Below, in pieces: positions 8,424 through 17,200 of a DNA stretch of 34,710 nt. Source of the stretch: Saprospiraceae bacterium (GTDB lineage: Bacteria; Bacteroidota; Bacteroidia; Chitinophagales; Saprospiraceae). The DNA lies in contig JAHDCK010000009.1 in the NCBI GenBank assembly GCA_020629915.1, positions 1-34,710 of the forward strand, read 5' to 3'. Under the pieces are notes generated by a model. It ran no database searches. It had not been told where the DNA came from and saw nothing but the letters and a program-made list of their open reading frames with translations. Within the stretch, counting starts at the first letter, position 1; each line of letters opens with the position of its first letter. Made by a program: the position numbers and the translations under genes.

Positions 8424-10550
8424 TCAATTCTTCCCTCCAAAATGTCGCTTGTAATAAGACACCATCAAGCGGATTTTATGGTAGGGAATAGCTTCATTAA
8501 AATGCTCAAAAATAGTAGAAAGTTTTATGGGGTCTTCTTCTTGTTGTTTAATAGCTTCCAGGATTTGTTTGCCTTCCGTTTTACTAACAAATTGAGTTAA
8601 GTCTATAGCTTCGCCTTGTTCGTACAAGACGGCAAGGTGGGAATAAATGGTAGAAGATTTGAGTTCTCTCGCTGCCGCAATTTCATCTACCGTCAATCCC
8701 TGTTTAAAATAATTATACGTTATTTTTTGGGTGCTTCCTTTTGCCAGGTTGGATTTCTTACTTAAAAAATCAATAATAACATCCATGAAAATCTGTCCAT
8801 ACAACTCCATTTTCTTTTCTCCAATACCGGAAATATCCCTCATTTCCTCCGGCGTGACGGGTTTTTTCTGGGCCATTTCTGTCAGGGTGGCATCCGTCAA
8901 AACAAGGTAGGCCGGCATGTCCTTACTTCTGGCAATTTTAAGCCGTAAATCCCGAAGTGTTTCAAACAATTCATCACCCAGTTTCTGCCGCTTGGTCTTG
9001 GGTTTTTTCTTTCGTTCTGCCAGTCGTTCCCGTACGGAAGACATCTTTACGAGTTGTAGTTTTTTATTTCCAAATAAAATAATTTTCCCTTCCTCCGTTA
9101 TTTTTAAAACATTGTTTTCATCATAAGCAATATCCATCAGACCCGTATTCAACATCTGAATGATGAACTGCTGCCAGTCGGCAGCACTATGAGCGGCCCC
9201 GGCTCCATACGTTTTAATTTTATCAAAACCCCGCCGCAAAACCTCTGCCCGCCCGGAACCCCGTAACACGTCAATCAACATCGTAATCCCCACGCCTTCT
9301 TTTAGGCGAACCAAAGCAGAAAGAGCTTTTTGCGCCAGTACTGTTCCATCAAAATGCTGGGGCGGGTTTTTACAAACATCGCAGTTGCCGCAATCTTTTT
9401 CCAATGTTTCCCCGAAGTAACTCAGCAAAATTTTACGACGACAAATCAGTGCCTCTGCATACTGTTTAATGCGTTCCAGTTTGGCAAGTTTTACCTCGGC
9501 ATTATCGCCTTGGTTGAGCATGTCCCGCATCATCATTACATCGGCATAACTATAAAATAAAATGGTATCGCTAGGAACACCGTCCCGTCCGGCACGGCCA
9601 ATTTCCTGATAATAACTTTCGATATTTTTAGGTAAATTATAGTGCATCACCCAGCGCACATTAGACTTATCAATCCCCATTCCGAAGGCAATAGTCGCTA
9701 CGACAATCGGCAGGGCATCCGTGATGAATGCCTCCTGGATTTTGCTCCGCTGGTTGCTGCCCATTCCGGCGTGGTAGGCTTCGGCTTTGATATTATTCGC
9801 CTTGAGTCGCTGGGCGATTTTTTCCGTATTTTTTCTGCTCAAACAATAGATAATCCCCGATTGATTGGGGCGATCTTTTATAAAACGGACAATATGCTCG
9901 ATGCGTTTTTGAGCAGGTAGAACAGTGAGACTCAGGTTGGCCCGATTGAAGGAATCAATAAAAACACCAGCATCAGAAATTGCAAGTTGTTTACAAATGT
10001 CCCGGCGGGTTACTTTATCCGCCGTAGCGGTTAAGGCCAGGAGCGGTACATCGGGAAATTGTTTTTTTAGAAAACCAAGGCGGGTGTATTCCGGGCGGAA
10101 GTCGTGCCCCCAGGAAGAGATGCAATGCGCTTCATCTATAGCAAATAAATTTATATCAATACTGCGCATGAGTGGAAGAAACCCACCGGACACAATTTTT
10201 TCTGGAGAGACGTAGAGTAGTTTTATGCGTCCACCCAGCAGGTCGTCCTCCACGCGTCTTTGTTCGGAAGAGGACAAGCTGCTGTTTAAAAAAGCTGCAT
10301 CGATTCCATTCGCACGAAGACCTTCTACCTGATCCTTCATCAGAGCGATCAGTGGAGACAAGACAATACACACCCCTTTCATCGTTATCGCCGGGATTTG
10401 GAAACAGATGGATTTCCCTCCTCCGGTAGGCATGAGGACGAGAGCGTCTTTTTTATTAAAAACGGACTGAATGATTTCCGCCTGCATGGGGCGAAAAGAA
10501 TCATAACCAAAATATTGCTTGAGAGCCTGCTGCGCTATTTCCAAATTCAT
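8424..10550 (-). CDS. recQ: ATP-dependent DNA helicase RecQ
   Basis: RecQ is a 3'-5' DNA helicase acting in recombination and replication-fork repair. In the 708-residue protein, Walker A MPTGGGKS is at 40-47, DEAH at 139-142 is followed by the aromatic loop CISSWGHDFRPEY, and the motif VI region reads QEIGRAGRDG. A zinc-binding region with four Cys (C...CGNCDVC) lies near 370-395, then a winged helix, an HRDC domain (near 535-605, including GIGEKKMELYG) and a further C-terminal HTH-like tail (EIAAARELKSSTIYSHL), the layout of full-length bacterial RecQ. It is a single gene with its own likely promoter and is not in an operon with the permease gene upstream. Confidence 0.95.
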   Translation of the reverse strand: MNLEIAQQALKQYFGYDSFRPMQAEIIQSVFNKKDALVLMPTGGGKSICFQIPAITMKGVCIVLSPLIALMKDQVEGLRANGIDAAFLNSSLSSSEQRRVEDDLLGGRIKLLYVSPEKIVSGGFLPLMRSIDINLFAIDEAHCISSWGHDFRPEYTRLGFLKKQFPDVPLLALTATADKVTRRDICKQLAISDAGVFIDSFNRANLSLTVLPAQKRIEHIVRFIKDRPNQSGIIYCLSRKNTEKIAQRLKANNIKAEAYHAGMGSNQRSKIQEAFITDALPIVVATIAFGMGIDKSNVRWVMHYNLPKNIESYYQEIGRAGRDGVPSDTILFYSYADVMMMRDMLNQGDNAEVKLAKLERIKQYAEALICRRKILLSYFGETLEKDCGNCDVCKNPPQHFDGTVLAQKALSALVRLKEGVGITMLIDVLRGSGRAEVLRRGFDKIKTYGAGAAHSAADWQQFIIQMLNTGLMDIAYDENNVLKITEEGKIILFGNKKLQLVKMSSVRERLAERKKKPKTKRQKLGDELFETLRDLRLKIARSKDMPAYLVLTDATLTEMAQKKPVTPEEMRDISGIGEKKMELYGQIFMDVIIDFLSKKSNLAKGSTQKITYNYFKQGLTVDEIAAARELKSSTIYSHLAVLYEQGEAIDLTQFVSKTEGKQILEAIKQQEEDPIKLSTIFEHFNEAIPYHKIRLMVSYYKRHFGGKN

Positions 10551-10631
10551 AAGGTATAAAGTTACACATTTTAGAAATGGTTAAAAAAATACTTTCTCTG
10601 AAATATAGACGCAAAAAAGATTGGGATTCCA

Positions 10632-10639
10632 CAAAGTTA
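10632..10639 (-). promoter_or_regulatory. candidate -7 box for recQ
   Basis: The minus strand reads TAACTTTG, a perfect match to the Bacteroidota -7 consensus TAnnTTTG, about 82 bases upstream of the recQ ATG. No TTTG -33 element is visible at the usual spacing, so this is weak. Confidence 0.3.
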
Positions 10640-10708
10640 AGGGAAAGAAATATTTTTGAAAATGGAGGGAGCGTTTTATTTTATTAAAATATATAAAGAC
10701 CAGATTAA

Positions 10709-11935
10709 TTACTCCTCTCTCACCACCGCATTAATTCTGCTTGCCCGATAAGCAGGTAAAAGAGAAAATAGTAATCCAATGATCATCACGGTAAAAAATA
10801 TTTTAATAAAATCCCACAATCGAAGACTCACAGGATAAGCATCGACCACATAAGAACCATCTCCCTGCAACTGAATAATTCCAAAATATTTTTGTAATAA
10901 AAATATAATAATAGCAAGAATAAAACCAACAATTGCTCCCGTGAGGGTCAACATCGCCCCTTCGCTCAAAAAAATATTCCGGATCACCTCCGGGGTCGCT
11001 CCCATGGATTTTAAAATTTTAATATCTTTCTTTTTTTCAATCACCAGCATCCAAAGTGCACCAAACATATTGAAGGCGACGAGGAACAGCATAAAACTCA
11101 GGATAGCGTAACCCATCCACTTTTCCATATTCATCAATTTATAAAACGCCTCATCTTGCTGGTAACGATTTTTGACTTCAAAATCAGCACCAACAATGTC
11201 CTGTATTTTAGAAACGGCATCCTCCGGGTTGGTTCCGGGTTTTAATTTTAATTCTAAAAAGCTGACCTCGTCCCGATAACCCAGCAGCTCCTGAGCAAAT
11301 TCTAAATCCACTAAAACGTATTGCCCGTCAAATTCCTGTTGGATAGCAAACACCCCGGCGGGAGCGACAAACCGTTTTTTGAAAGGCTGACCAAATGCGC
11401 CCGGGCGTTGCTTGCGCTTGGGCATATAAATATTGAGCGTTTTAAAAACATCATCGATATTGACAGAGAGTTTGTATTCCATCCCAAGACCCAGGACGGC
11501 ATAATTTCGGGTAGAATCTTTTAGAAAATAAGAACCCCGAATGATAGTCGAATCAATGGAATTAACTTTGTGAAAATGATTATCCACCCCTTTGACAATT
11601 CCAAAATCCTGACTTTTATTATACTCAAAAAAAGCAATTTCTTCTAGTGTTTCAGAAACTTCTTCTACCTCATCCAATGCGCGTAGCTGGGTTATTTTTG
11701 CATCATCCGGACGGAATACCTTACCAGAAGCCGGGGCAATTTTCACATCTGGATTGAAGGAATTATAAAGGCTGGTGATGAGATCTTCAAACCCGTTAAA
11801 AACCGAAAGGACCAGAATGAGCGCAGCCGTACTGATGGTAATTCCCAACACCGCAATGCCGGAAATATAGTTGATGGCCGTACTCGATTTGGTAGAGAAA
11901 AAATACCGCCTTGCAATTTTAAAGGGTAAATACAT
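10709..11935 (-). CDS. FtsX-like/LolC-LolE type ABC transporter permease
   Basis: The 408-residue inner-membrane protein has the four-helix MacB/LolCE layout: one helix near residues 23-46, a periplasmic domain of about 220 residues, then helices near 272-298, 322-348 and 372-397. The opening (PFKIARRYFFSTKSSTAINYISGIAVLGI in meaning: basic start, then helix) and the DI-KILKSMGAT segment, which contacts the ATPase, are typical of lipoprotein-releasing LolC/LolE. In that role it would extract lipoproteins for transfer to the outer membrane with a LolD ATPase, which is not in this window. It starts 6 bases after the rbfA stop and is clearly co-transcribed with it. In Bacteroidota one LolC/E-like protein often replaces the proteobacterial pair, but which one this is cannot be decided. 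Confidence 0.85.
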   Translation of the reverse strand: MYLPFKIARRYFFSTKSSTAINYISGIAVLGITISTAALILVLSVFNGFEDLITSLYNSFNPDVKIAPASGKVFRPDDAKITQLRALDEVEEVSETLEEIAFFEYNKSQDFGIVKGVDNHFHKVNSIDSTIIRGSYFLKDSTRNYAVLGLGMEYKLSVNIDDVFKTLNIYMPKRKQRPGAFGQPFKKRFVAPAGVFAIQQEFDGQYVLVDLEFAQELLGYRDEVSFLELKLKPGTNPEDAVSKIQDIVGADFEVKNRYQQDEAFYKLMNMEKWMGYAILSFMLFLVAFNMFGALWMLVIEKKKDIKILKSMGATPEVIRNIFLSEGAMLTLTGAIVGFILAIIIFLLQKYFGIIQLQGDGSYVVDAYPVSLRLWDFIKIFFTVMIIGLLFSLLPAYRASRINAVVREE

Positions 11936-11941
11936 TCAGGG

Positions 11942-12343
11942 CTAGTTTTCTTCTTCGGGTTTTTCTTCCGATTGATTCTCTCCCATTTGATTGTCTTCGT
12001 GGAGTTTATCAAACAAAGCATTCAGCCGATACATTTCATCCAGCGTATCATCGAGGTATAATTCTAAATAAGGAATTTTACGAACCTTTTTCCGAATCCG
12101 TGCACCTAAAGATTGCCTCAATCTTTTTAACTCTGTTTCCAGCATAAGGATAACACTTTGCTTATCTTCTGTATTAAAAACACTCAAATAAATCCTGGCA
12201 ATCCCAAAATCCGGAGAGATTTTGACATTGGTAACGGTTATCAATGGCTTGACGCCATATATATTTGGCCCCTCGTTTTGTAAGACCATACTAAATTCGC
12301 GTTTGATGACGCTGGCGACCTGAAGTTGTCTTTTACTATCCAT
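11942..12343 (-). CDS. rbfA: 30S ribosome-binding factor A
   Basis: RbfA is a small KH-type protein that binds the immature 30S subunit and helps process the 5' end of 16S rRNA. The 133 residues show the family pattern: SKRQLQVASVIKREFSMVL at the start, VTNVKISPDFGIARIYLSVF in the centre and a KVRKIPYLELYLDD segment near residues 87-100. The acidic C-terminal tail (after NQMGENQS) is dispensable in the family. It is the first gene of a two-gene operon with the LolC/E-type permease, a pairing I recall as common in Bacteroidota but could not check. Confidence 0.93.
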   Translation of the reverse strand: MDSKRQLQVASVIKREFSMVLQNEGPNIYGVKPLITVTNVKISPDFGIARIYLSVFNTEDKQSVILMLETELKRLRQSLGARIRKKVRKIPYLELYLDDTLDEMYRLNALFDKLHEDNQMGENQSEEKPEEEN

Positions 12344-12384
12344 TTATTTAAAGGAAATTAAAATGAAATGAGTTTGTAGAAACC

Positions 12385-12392
12385 CAAAGATA
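12385..12392 (-). promoter_or_regulatory. -7 box for rbfA operon
   Basis: The minus strand reads TATCTTTG, a perfect TAnnTTTG match, placing transcription start about 35 bases before the rbfA ATG. No clear TTTG -33 box precedes it. Confidence 0.45.
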
Positions 12393-12493
12393 AGTAAATA
12401 ACGGGATCTGTTCCTTTCTTGTTCCCTTGAAAAAAATTGGTGGGTAAGTTTTGGTGTATTACTTTTACACAATAGTCCGGTAAAATTAAATGG

Positions 12494-12530
12494 CAATATT
12501 GCCCATATTCGCAAGTTCCGGGCAATATGG
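12494..12530. repeat. hairpin in rbfA/DUF3467 intergenic region
   Basis: CAATATTGCCC (12494-12504) pairs with GGGCAATATGG (12520-12530) at 10 of 11 positions, with a 15-base loop. It is the first of three strong palindromes in the 370-base divergent gap 12344-12713, which holds no convincing gene. Confidence 0.5.
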
Positions 12531-12577
12531 TTTATTTTTAAACAACTTTGGTTGAAGCTGAAAGTTGGAATAAAATT

Positions 12578-12652
12578 ATTGAGGTCGTGGCGGCCAGCCG
12601 CGACCTCAATACATATCATAGTCAAGTCGCGACTTGCAGTCACGACTTGACT
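12578..12652. repeat. two adjacent long hairpins (REP-like)
   Basis: Hairpin A: arms 12578-12591 and 12597-12610 (ATTGAGGTCGTGGC and its inverse) match at 13 of 14 positions around a five-base loop. Hairpin B: arms 12620-12634 and 12638-12652 (AGTCAAGTCGCGACT and its inverse) match at 14 of 15 positions around TGC, and its left arm contains the perfect palindrome AGTCGCGACT. They are only 9 bases apart, share the GTCGnGAC theme and are much more GC-rich than the surroundings. No T-run follows, so these are probably not terminators. A REP/BIME-type dispersed element is likely. Confidence 0.6.
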
Positions 12653-12713
12653 TGCCACCAGCACTACTTTTTACCGGAGTATTATTTACAAAAAGATTTT
12701 AAAAAAATAAATT

Positions 12714-13028
12714 ATGTCTCAAAAGAAAGAAGATAGCAAACAACTCAATATTGAACTGCCGGAAGAAATTGCAGAAGGGGTATATTCTAACCTTGCCATT
12801 ATTTCTCATTCCCAATCGGAGTTTGTGGTGGATTTTATTAGAATGATGCCCAATGTACCTAAGGCCAAGGTCAAATCCCGCGTCGTGCTTACGCCACAAC
12901 ACGCCAAGCGATTAATGCGGGCATTGGCGGATAATATCAAAAAATTTGAAGGACAATTCGGTCAAATTGACGAGCCGGAAGTTCCGCCTTTCCCGATGAA
13001 CTTCAATACGCCGAAAGCGCAAGCCTGA
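12714..13028 (+). CDS. DUF3467 domain-containing protein
   Basis: A 104-residue soluble protein. The central part (ELPEEIAEGVYSNLAIISHS, then EFVVDFIRMMPNVPKAKVKSRVVLTPQHAKRL) is the hallmark of DUF3467, a small family common in Bacteroidota and some other phyla and without known function. It is a single-domain protein of normal family length with a Pro-rich end (EPEVPPFPMNFNTP). The gene is monocistronic: hairpins lie upstream and a hairpin plus a strong terminator lie downstream. It is divergent from rbfA. No function can be assigned. Confidence 0.85.
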   Translation: MSQKKEDSKQLNIELPEEIAEGVYSNLAIISHSQSEFVVDFIRMMPNVPKAKVKSRVVLTPQHAKRLMRALADNIKKFEGQFGQIDEPEVPPFPMNFNTPKAQA

Positions 13029-13037
13029 TAAAAAGCC

Positions 13038-13091
13038 TTTTTGTGTCATTTTAGGAATAATCAAAAACGAGTTTTTTTGATGTCACAAAAA
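13038..13091. repeat. nested inverted repeat downstream of DUF3467 gene
   Basis: TTTTTGTGTCAT (13038-13049) is inverted at 13080-13091 with one mismatch, and inside it ATCAAAAAC faces GTTTTTTTGAT. The whole 54 bases can fold into one long, AT-rich stem starting 10 bases after the DUF3467 stop. It may act as a weak terminator or protect the 3' end of the mRNA. Confidence 0.45.
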
Positions 13092-13104
13092 TCTTTTAGA
13101 ATAA

Positions 13105-13209
13105 ATGATGAATAGTAGTTTTGGCTTGGTTTTGAGCCGAAAAGTCTGGTTATCAATGACTTTGGGATATTTTTCTTTCTATGTGGAGCAATTTTTCCTA
13201 ATAAAATAA
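13105..13209 (+). CDS. possible 34-residue hydrophobic small protein
   Basis: The reading frame encodes MMNSSFGLVLSRKVWLSMTL plus 14 more residues (GYFSFYVEQFFLIK). It lies between the DUF3467 inverted repeat and a strong terminator that begins 17 bases past its stop. It is mildly amphipathic with many aromatics. No ribosome-binding site or -7 box is visible, and a frame this short is expected by chance in AT-rich DNA. It is recorded only because the terminator otherwise sits about 200 bases from the nearest gene end. Confidence 0.15.
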   Translation: MMNSSFGLVLSRKVWLSMTLGYFSFYVEQFFLIK

Positions 13210-13225
13210 GTGGAAAAGATAACTG

Positions 13226-13267
13226 CCCTGCTCTTTTAAAATATAAAAAGAGCAGGGTTTTCGTTTT
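13226..13267 (+). terminator. strong Rho-independent terminator
   Basis: CCCTGCTCTTTT (13226-13237) pairs perfectly with AAAAGAGCAGGG (13246-13257), and TTTTCGTTTTTT follows. It ends transcription running rightward from DUF3467 or from an unannotated small transcript. The remaining stretch to 13430 is AT-rich and I see no gene in it. Confidence 0.85.
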
Positions 13268-13430
13268 TTGGAACAGTTTTTTCTTATAAAAACTAACATT
13301 CTCACCCTTTTAATTATTTCGAGATCATTATTCGATCTTAAACACCTCCCAATTATTCATTAATTAATTGTTTATAACAAATTTTTATTTGTTATGCCCT
13401 TTTTTTGTTAAACTCGAAAAATCGAAAAGC

Positions 13431-14027
13431 ATGAGTGGTTTCAAAGTACTAACTATTGGTCAACCCTCCCTCCCTAATTCTCTGTCCATTTCAATCAATG
13501 CCTTTTACAGCTTCCTCAAGCAGCAGGAAAAAGATGTTGATGAAGAAATTCGTCTGTGGGTAGTAGGAGATATACAAATGAAGCAACAGACACAAGAATT
13601 AGCAGAAAAATTAAAAATAGTGGATAAAGTAGATTTTCGCTTGTTTGAGCAGGTCGATATCAAAGGTTTACTTTCAAAAGTAGATGTTTTCCTTTTCCCG
13701 GCTCATGAAGGAGCAAATATTGCCGTGGCCGAGGCTTTATCCTTTGGCGTTCCTGTATTGTGTTTTGCCAATGAGAAGGCTGAGGAATTAGTTGATCACA
13801 GTTGTGGGTTTAAAATTCCCTACACAGAATATTACAGAAGTTCTACTCAATTTGCAGAATTTTTAAATATGATTTATGCCGATCCAATGGTATTGAATCT
13901 GTTATCCAAAGGAGCTAAAAAGCTCTTCCGCCGCAAATTTTTATGGAACAAAAAAGGAAAAGCGGTTATCCAGACTTTCTCCGAAATGTTCTATCAGGGT
14001 GCTGTTCCGGTATCTATCCGAGCATAA
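13431..14027 (+). CDS. stand-alone glycosyltransferase group 1 (GT4-type) C-terminal domain
   Basis: The protein contains only the nucleotide-sugar-binding half of a GT-B glycosyltransferase. It has a beta-alpha start (FKVLTIGQPS), the RLWVVGD strand, VDFRLFEQVDIKGLLSKVDVF and the donor-site motif HEGANIAVAEALSFGVPVL, corresponding to the GT4 E-x7-E signature (EG...AEA). The N-terminal acceptor domain is absent. I chose ATG 13431 (MSGFKVLT); the upstream extension to 13368 would be unlike the family. About 198 residues compare with 350-400 for complete enzymes. No neighbouring gene supplies the missing half, and the next gene is ileS. Either it is a decayed remnant with an intact frame or a half-enzyme that works with a partner encoded elsewhere. 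Substrate unknown. Confidence 0.7.
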   Translation: MSGFKVLTIGQPSLPNSLSISINAFYSFLKQQEKDVDEEIRLWVVGDIQMKQQTQELAEKLKIVDKVDFRLFEQVDIKGLLSKVDVFLFPAHEGANIAVAEALSFGVPVLCFANEKAEELVDHSCGFKIPYTEYYRSSTQFAEFLNMIYADPMVLNLLSKGAKKLFRRKFLWNKKGKAVIQTFSEMFYQGAVPVSIRA

Positions 14028-14178
14028 GGAACGAAAAAGTTGTGCGCATTGTTGACTTTTAATTCTAATTAGAATAACTTGACAACTCAACGATGAAACA
14101 TTTTAATAACATAATTATTAGCATTATCGCCATTCCGGATTTATGAATCTGTGAATAACACTTCGGTAATGTTATTTC

Positions 14179-14214
14179 AAAAGCTCTGGCAGATTCAATT
14201 TTGCCAGAGCTTTT
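14179..14214 (+). terminator. terminator or attenuator ahead of ileS
   Basis: AAAAGCTCTGGCA (14179-14191) pairs perfectly over 13 bases with 14202-14214, around a 10-base loop, and is followed by a moderately T-rich stretch (GTTATTTTTG). It is 150 bases past the glycosyltransferase stop and 46 bases before the ileS start. A perfect palindrome (ATTCTAATTAGAAT, 14062-14075) and a small UUCG-looped hairpin (about 14154-14176) precede it. Confidence 0.7.
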
Positions 14215-14216
14215 GT

Positions 14217-14224
14217 TATTTTTG
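14217..14224 (+). promoter_or_regulatory. candidate -7 box for ileS
   Basis: TATTTTTG is a perfect TAnnTTTG match directly after the hairpin, giving a predicted leader of about 30 bases before ATG 14261. The -33 region would lie within the terminator stem and has no clear TTTG at the normal spacing. If real, ileS is transcribed independently of the hairpin. Confidence 0.4.
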
Positions 14225-14260
14225 CACAACTTTTTTCAAACCCTTCAACTCGTTTGTAGA

Positions 14261-17200
14261 ATGGCCAATTTTAAGGAATACAAAACCCTCAATCTTCCCG
14301 AAATAGACAAGGAAATCCTTCAATTCTGGGAAACCCAAAAAATATTCGATAAAAGTGTGAACCAGCGTTCTCTGGATAACTCTTTCGTATTCTACGAAGG
14401 CCCGCCCTCTGCCAATGGCAAGCCGGGAATCCACCACGTCATGGCCCGAACGATCAAAGACGTGTTCTGCCGCTTCCAAACCCTCAAAGGCAAGCGGGTG
14501 GAACGGAAAGGAGGTTGGGATACTCACGGCCTTCCCATAGAATTGAGTGTGGAAAAAGAACTCGGTATCACAAAAGAAGATATAGGTAAAAAAATATCAG
14601 TTGATGATTATAACAAAGCCTGCAGAGAAACCGTATTGCGTTATAAAGACCTCTGGGATAACATCACCCAGCAAATGGGTTACTGGGTTGACTTAGAAAA
14701 TCCATATATTACTTTTGAAAATAATTATATAGAATCTGTCTGGAATTTATTAAAAAAATTATACGATAAAAATTTATTGTATAAAGGATATACCATTCAG
14801 CCGTACTCTCCGGCAGCAGGAACCGGTCTTAGCTCCCACGAGTTGAATCAGCCCGGTACGTATAAAGATGTCAAGGATACAACGATCGTTGCTCAGTTTA
14901 AAATGCTGAAAAATGAACAGTCAGCAGCTTACTTTAAGGGCGCAGAAGAAGGTGAAGTTCACTTCCTCGCATGGACAACTACGCCCTGGACATTGCCATC
15001 CAATACGGCACTCACCGTAGGACCAAAAATTGATTATGCCCTAGTGCAATCCTTCAATCAATATACCCATAAACCGATCCAGGTAATCCTTGCTAAAGGT
15101 TTGGTCGGCAAGCAATTTTCCGGCAAATACGAAGCTGCTGAAAACCAAAACGATTTAAATAATTATCAACCCGGAGATAAAAAAATACCATATTTCATCC
15201 TGAAAGAAATGAAGGGAAGTGAACTTGTTGGCATAAAGTACGAACAACTTATGCCTTTCGCGCTGCCCTATGAAAATGCAGATCAGGCCTTCCGAGTCAT
15301 CCCCGGAGATTTTGTAACGACGGAAGATGGGACGGGAATCGTACACACGGCTCCGACCTTTGGGGCAGATGATGCAATGGTCGCTAAGAAGGCCGGTGTT
15401 CCGGCAATGTTGGTTTTGGATAAAGATGACAATCCGGTTCCGCTAGTGGATAAGCAAGGGAAATTCCGCCCGGAGATGGGAGACTTTGCCGGGAAATACG
15501 TTAAAAATGAATATTATAAAAATCCACCCGAAAAAAGTGTGGATGTCGAATTAGCGATAAAACTCAAGGAGGAAAACAAGGCATTTAAAGTCGAAAAATA
15601 TGCGCACACTTACCCGCACTGTTGGCGGACGGACAAACCCGTGTTGTACTACCCGTTGGATAGCTGGTTTATCCGGGCGACAGCTTGTAAGGAGCGCATG
15701 TATGAATTGAATAAAACGATTAACTGGAAACCGGCATCTACCGGAGAAGGGCGTTTTGGGAAATGGTTAGAAAATCTTCAGGACTGGAACTTGTCCCGCT
15801 CTCGCTTCTGGGGCATCCCGCTCCCGATATGGAGAAATGAGGATGGAACAGAAGAAGTGTGTATCGGTTCTATAGAACAGTTGCAGCAGGAAGTAGAAAA
15901 AGCTAATGCTGCCCTCGGCTTAAATCAATCTGTTCCGGATGACTTGCACCGACCATATATTGATGATGTCGTTTTGGTTTCGCCTTCCGGCAAAGAGATG
16001 CGCCGGGAGTTGGACCTGATAGATGTTTGGTTTGATTCGGGTTCTATGCCTTATGCACAATGGCATTATCCATTTGAAAATGAGGAAAAATTCAAGCGTA
16101 ACTTCCCTGCGGATTTTATCGCAGAAGGAGTCGATCAGACGCGGGGTTGGTTTTATACCTTACATGCTATCGCTACAATGGTTCATGATAGTGTCGCCTT
16201 TAAAAATGTGGTATCCAATGGGTTGGTATTGGATAAGGATGGAAAAAAGATGTCTAAGCGACTGGGAAATGGTGTTGATCCATTTGCGACTTTAGATAAG
16301 TACGGGGCAGATGCGACACGCTGGTATATGATCAGCAATTCGCCGCCCTGGGATAATTTGAAATTTGACTTAGCAGGGCTGGATGAGGTGCGCCGTAAGT
16401 TTTTTGGAACATTGCACAATACCTATTCCTTCTTTGCCTTGTATGCCAATATAGATGGATACCAATATGGCGAAGAAAACATTCCGCTGGAAGAGCGTTC
16501 TGAATTGGATCGCTGGGTCATTTCTTTATTAAATACTTTAGTAAAAGAAACAGAAGGTCATTTTGCGGATTACGATGCGACTCCGGCCACCCGGAAGATC
16601 CAAAATTTTGTAAACGATCAATTGAGTAACTGGTATGTTCGCTTGAGTCGCCGCCGGTTTTGGAAAGGAGAATTTACAAAGGATAAAAAAGCAGCTTATC
16701 AAACCTTGTACGAGTGCTTGCTGACGGTTACCAAGTTAATGGCATCCGTAGCCCCATTTTACGCAGATTTTTTATATAAAAACTTAACTGATAAAGGAAG
16801 CGGCTTTAAGGAATCGGTTCATTTGGAGGATTTTCCAGAGGTAAATGATAATTATATCAATAAAAACCTGGAGCAACAGATGGATTATGCCCAACGGATA
16901 TCTTCCCTTGTGCTGTCTTTAAGGAAGAAGGAAAAAATACGGGTGCGTCAACCACTTGGTAAAATCCTATTGCCAGTATTGGATGAAGGATTTAAAAATC
17001 AGGTAGAAAAGGTGAAGGATTTGGTATTGGCGGAGGTGAATGTCAAGGAATTGGAATACATCACTGAAACGGAAGGCGTTATAAAAAAGAAAATCAAACC
17101 CAATTTCAGAACCCTTGGAAGACGCCTGGGGCCAAACATGAAATTGGCAGCTCAAACACTGGGTAAGTTTGGTCAAAATGAAATAGCTGAACTGGAAAAG

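Noticed and set aside
12344-12736. Open frames on both strands across the palindromes (about 106 and 62 codons)
   Set aside because: The translated repeats come from the hairpin DNA; neither has a coding pattern, and the frames read through the palindromes and into the known promoter regions.
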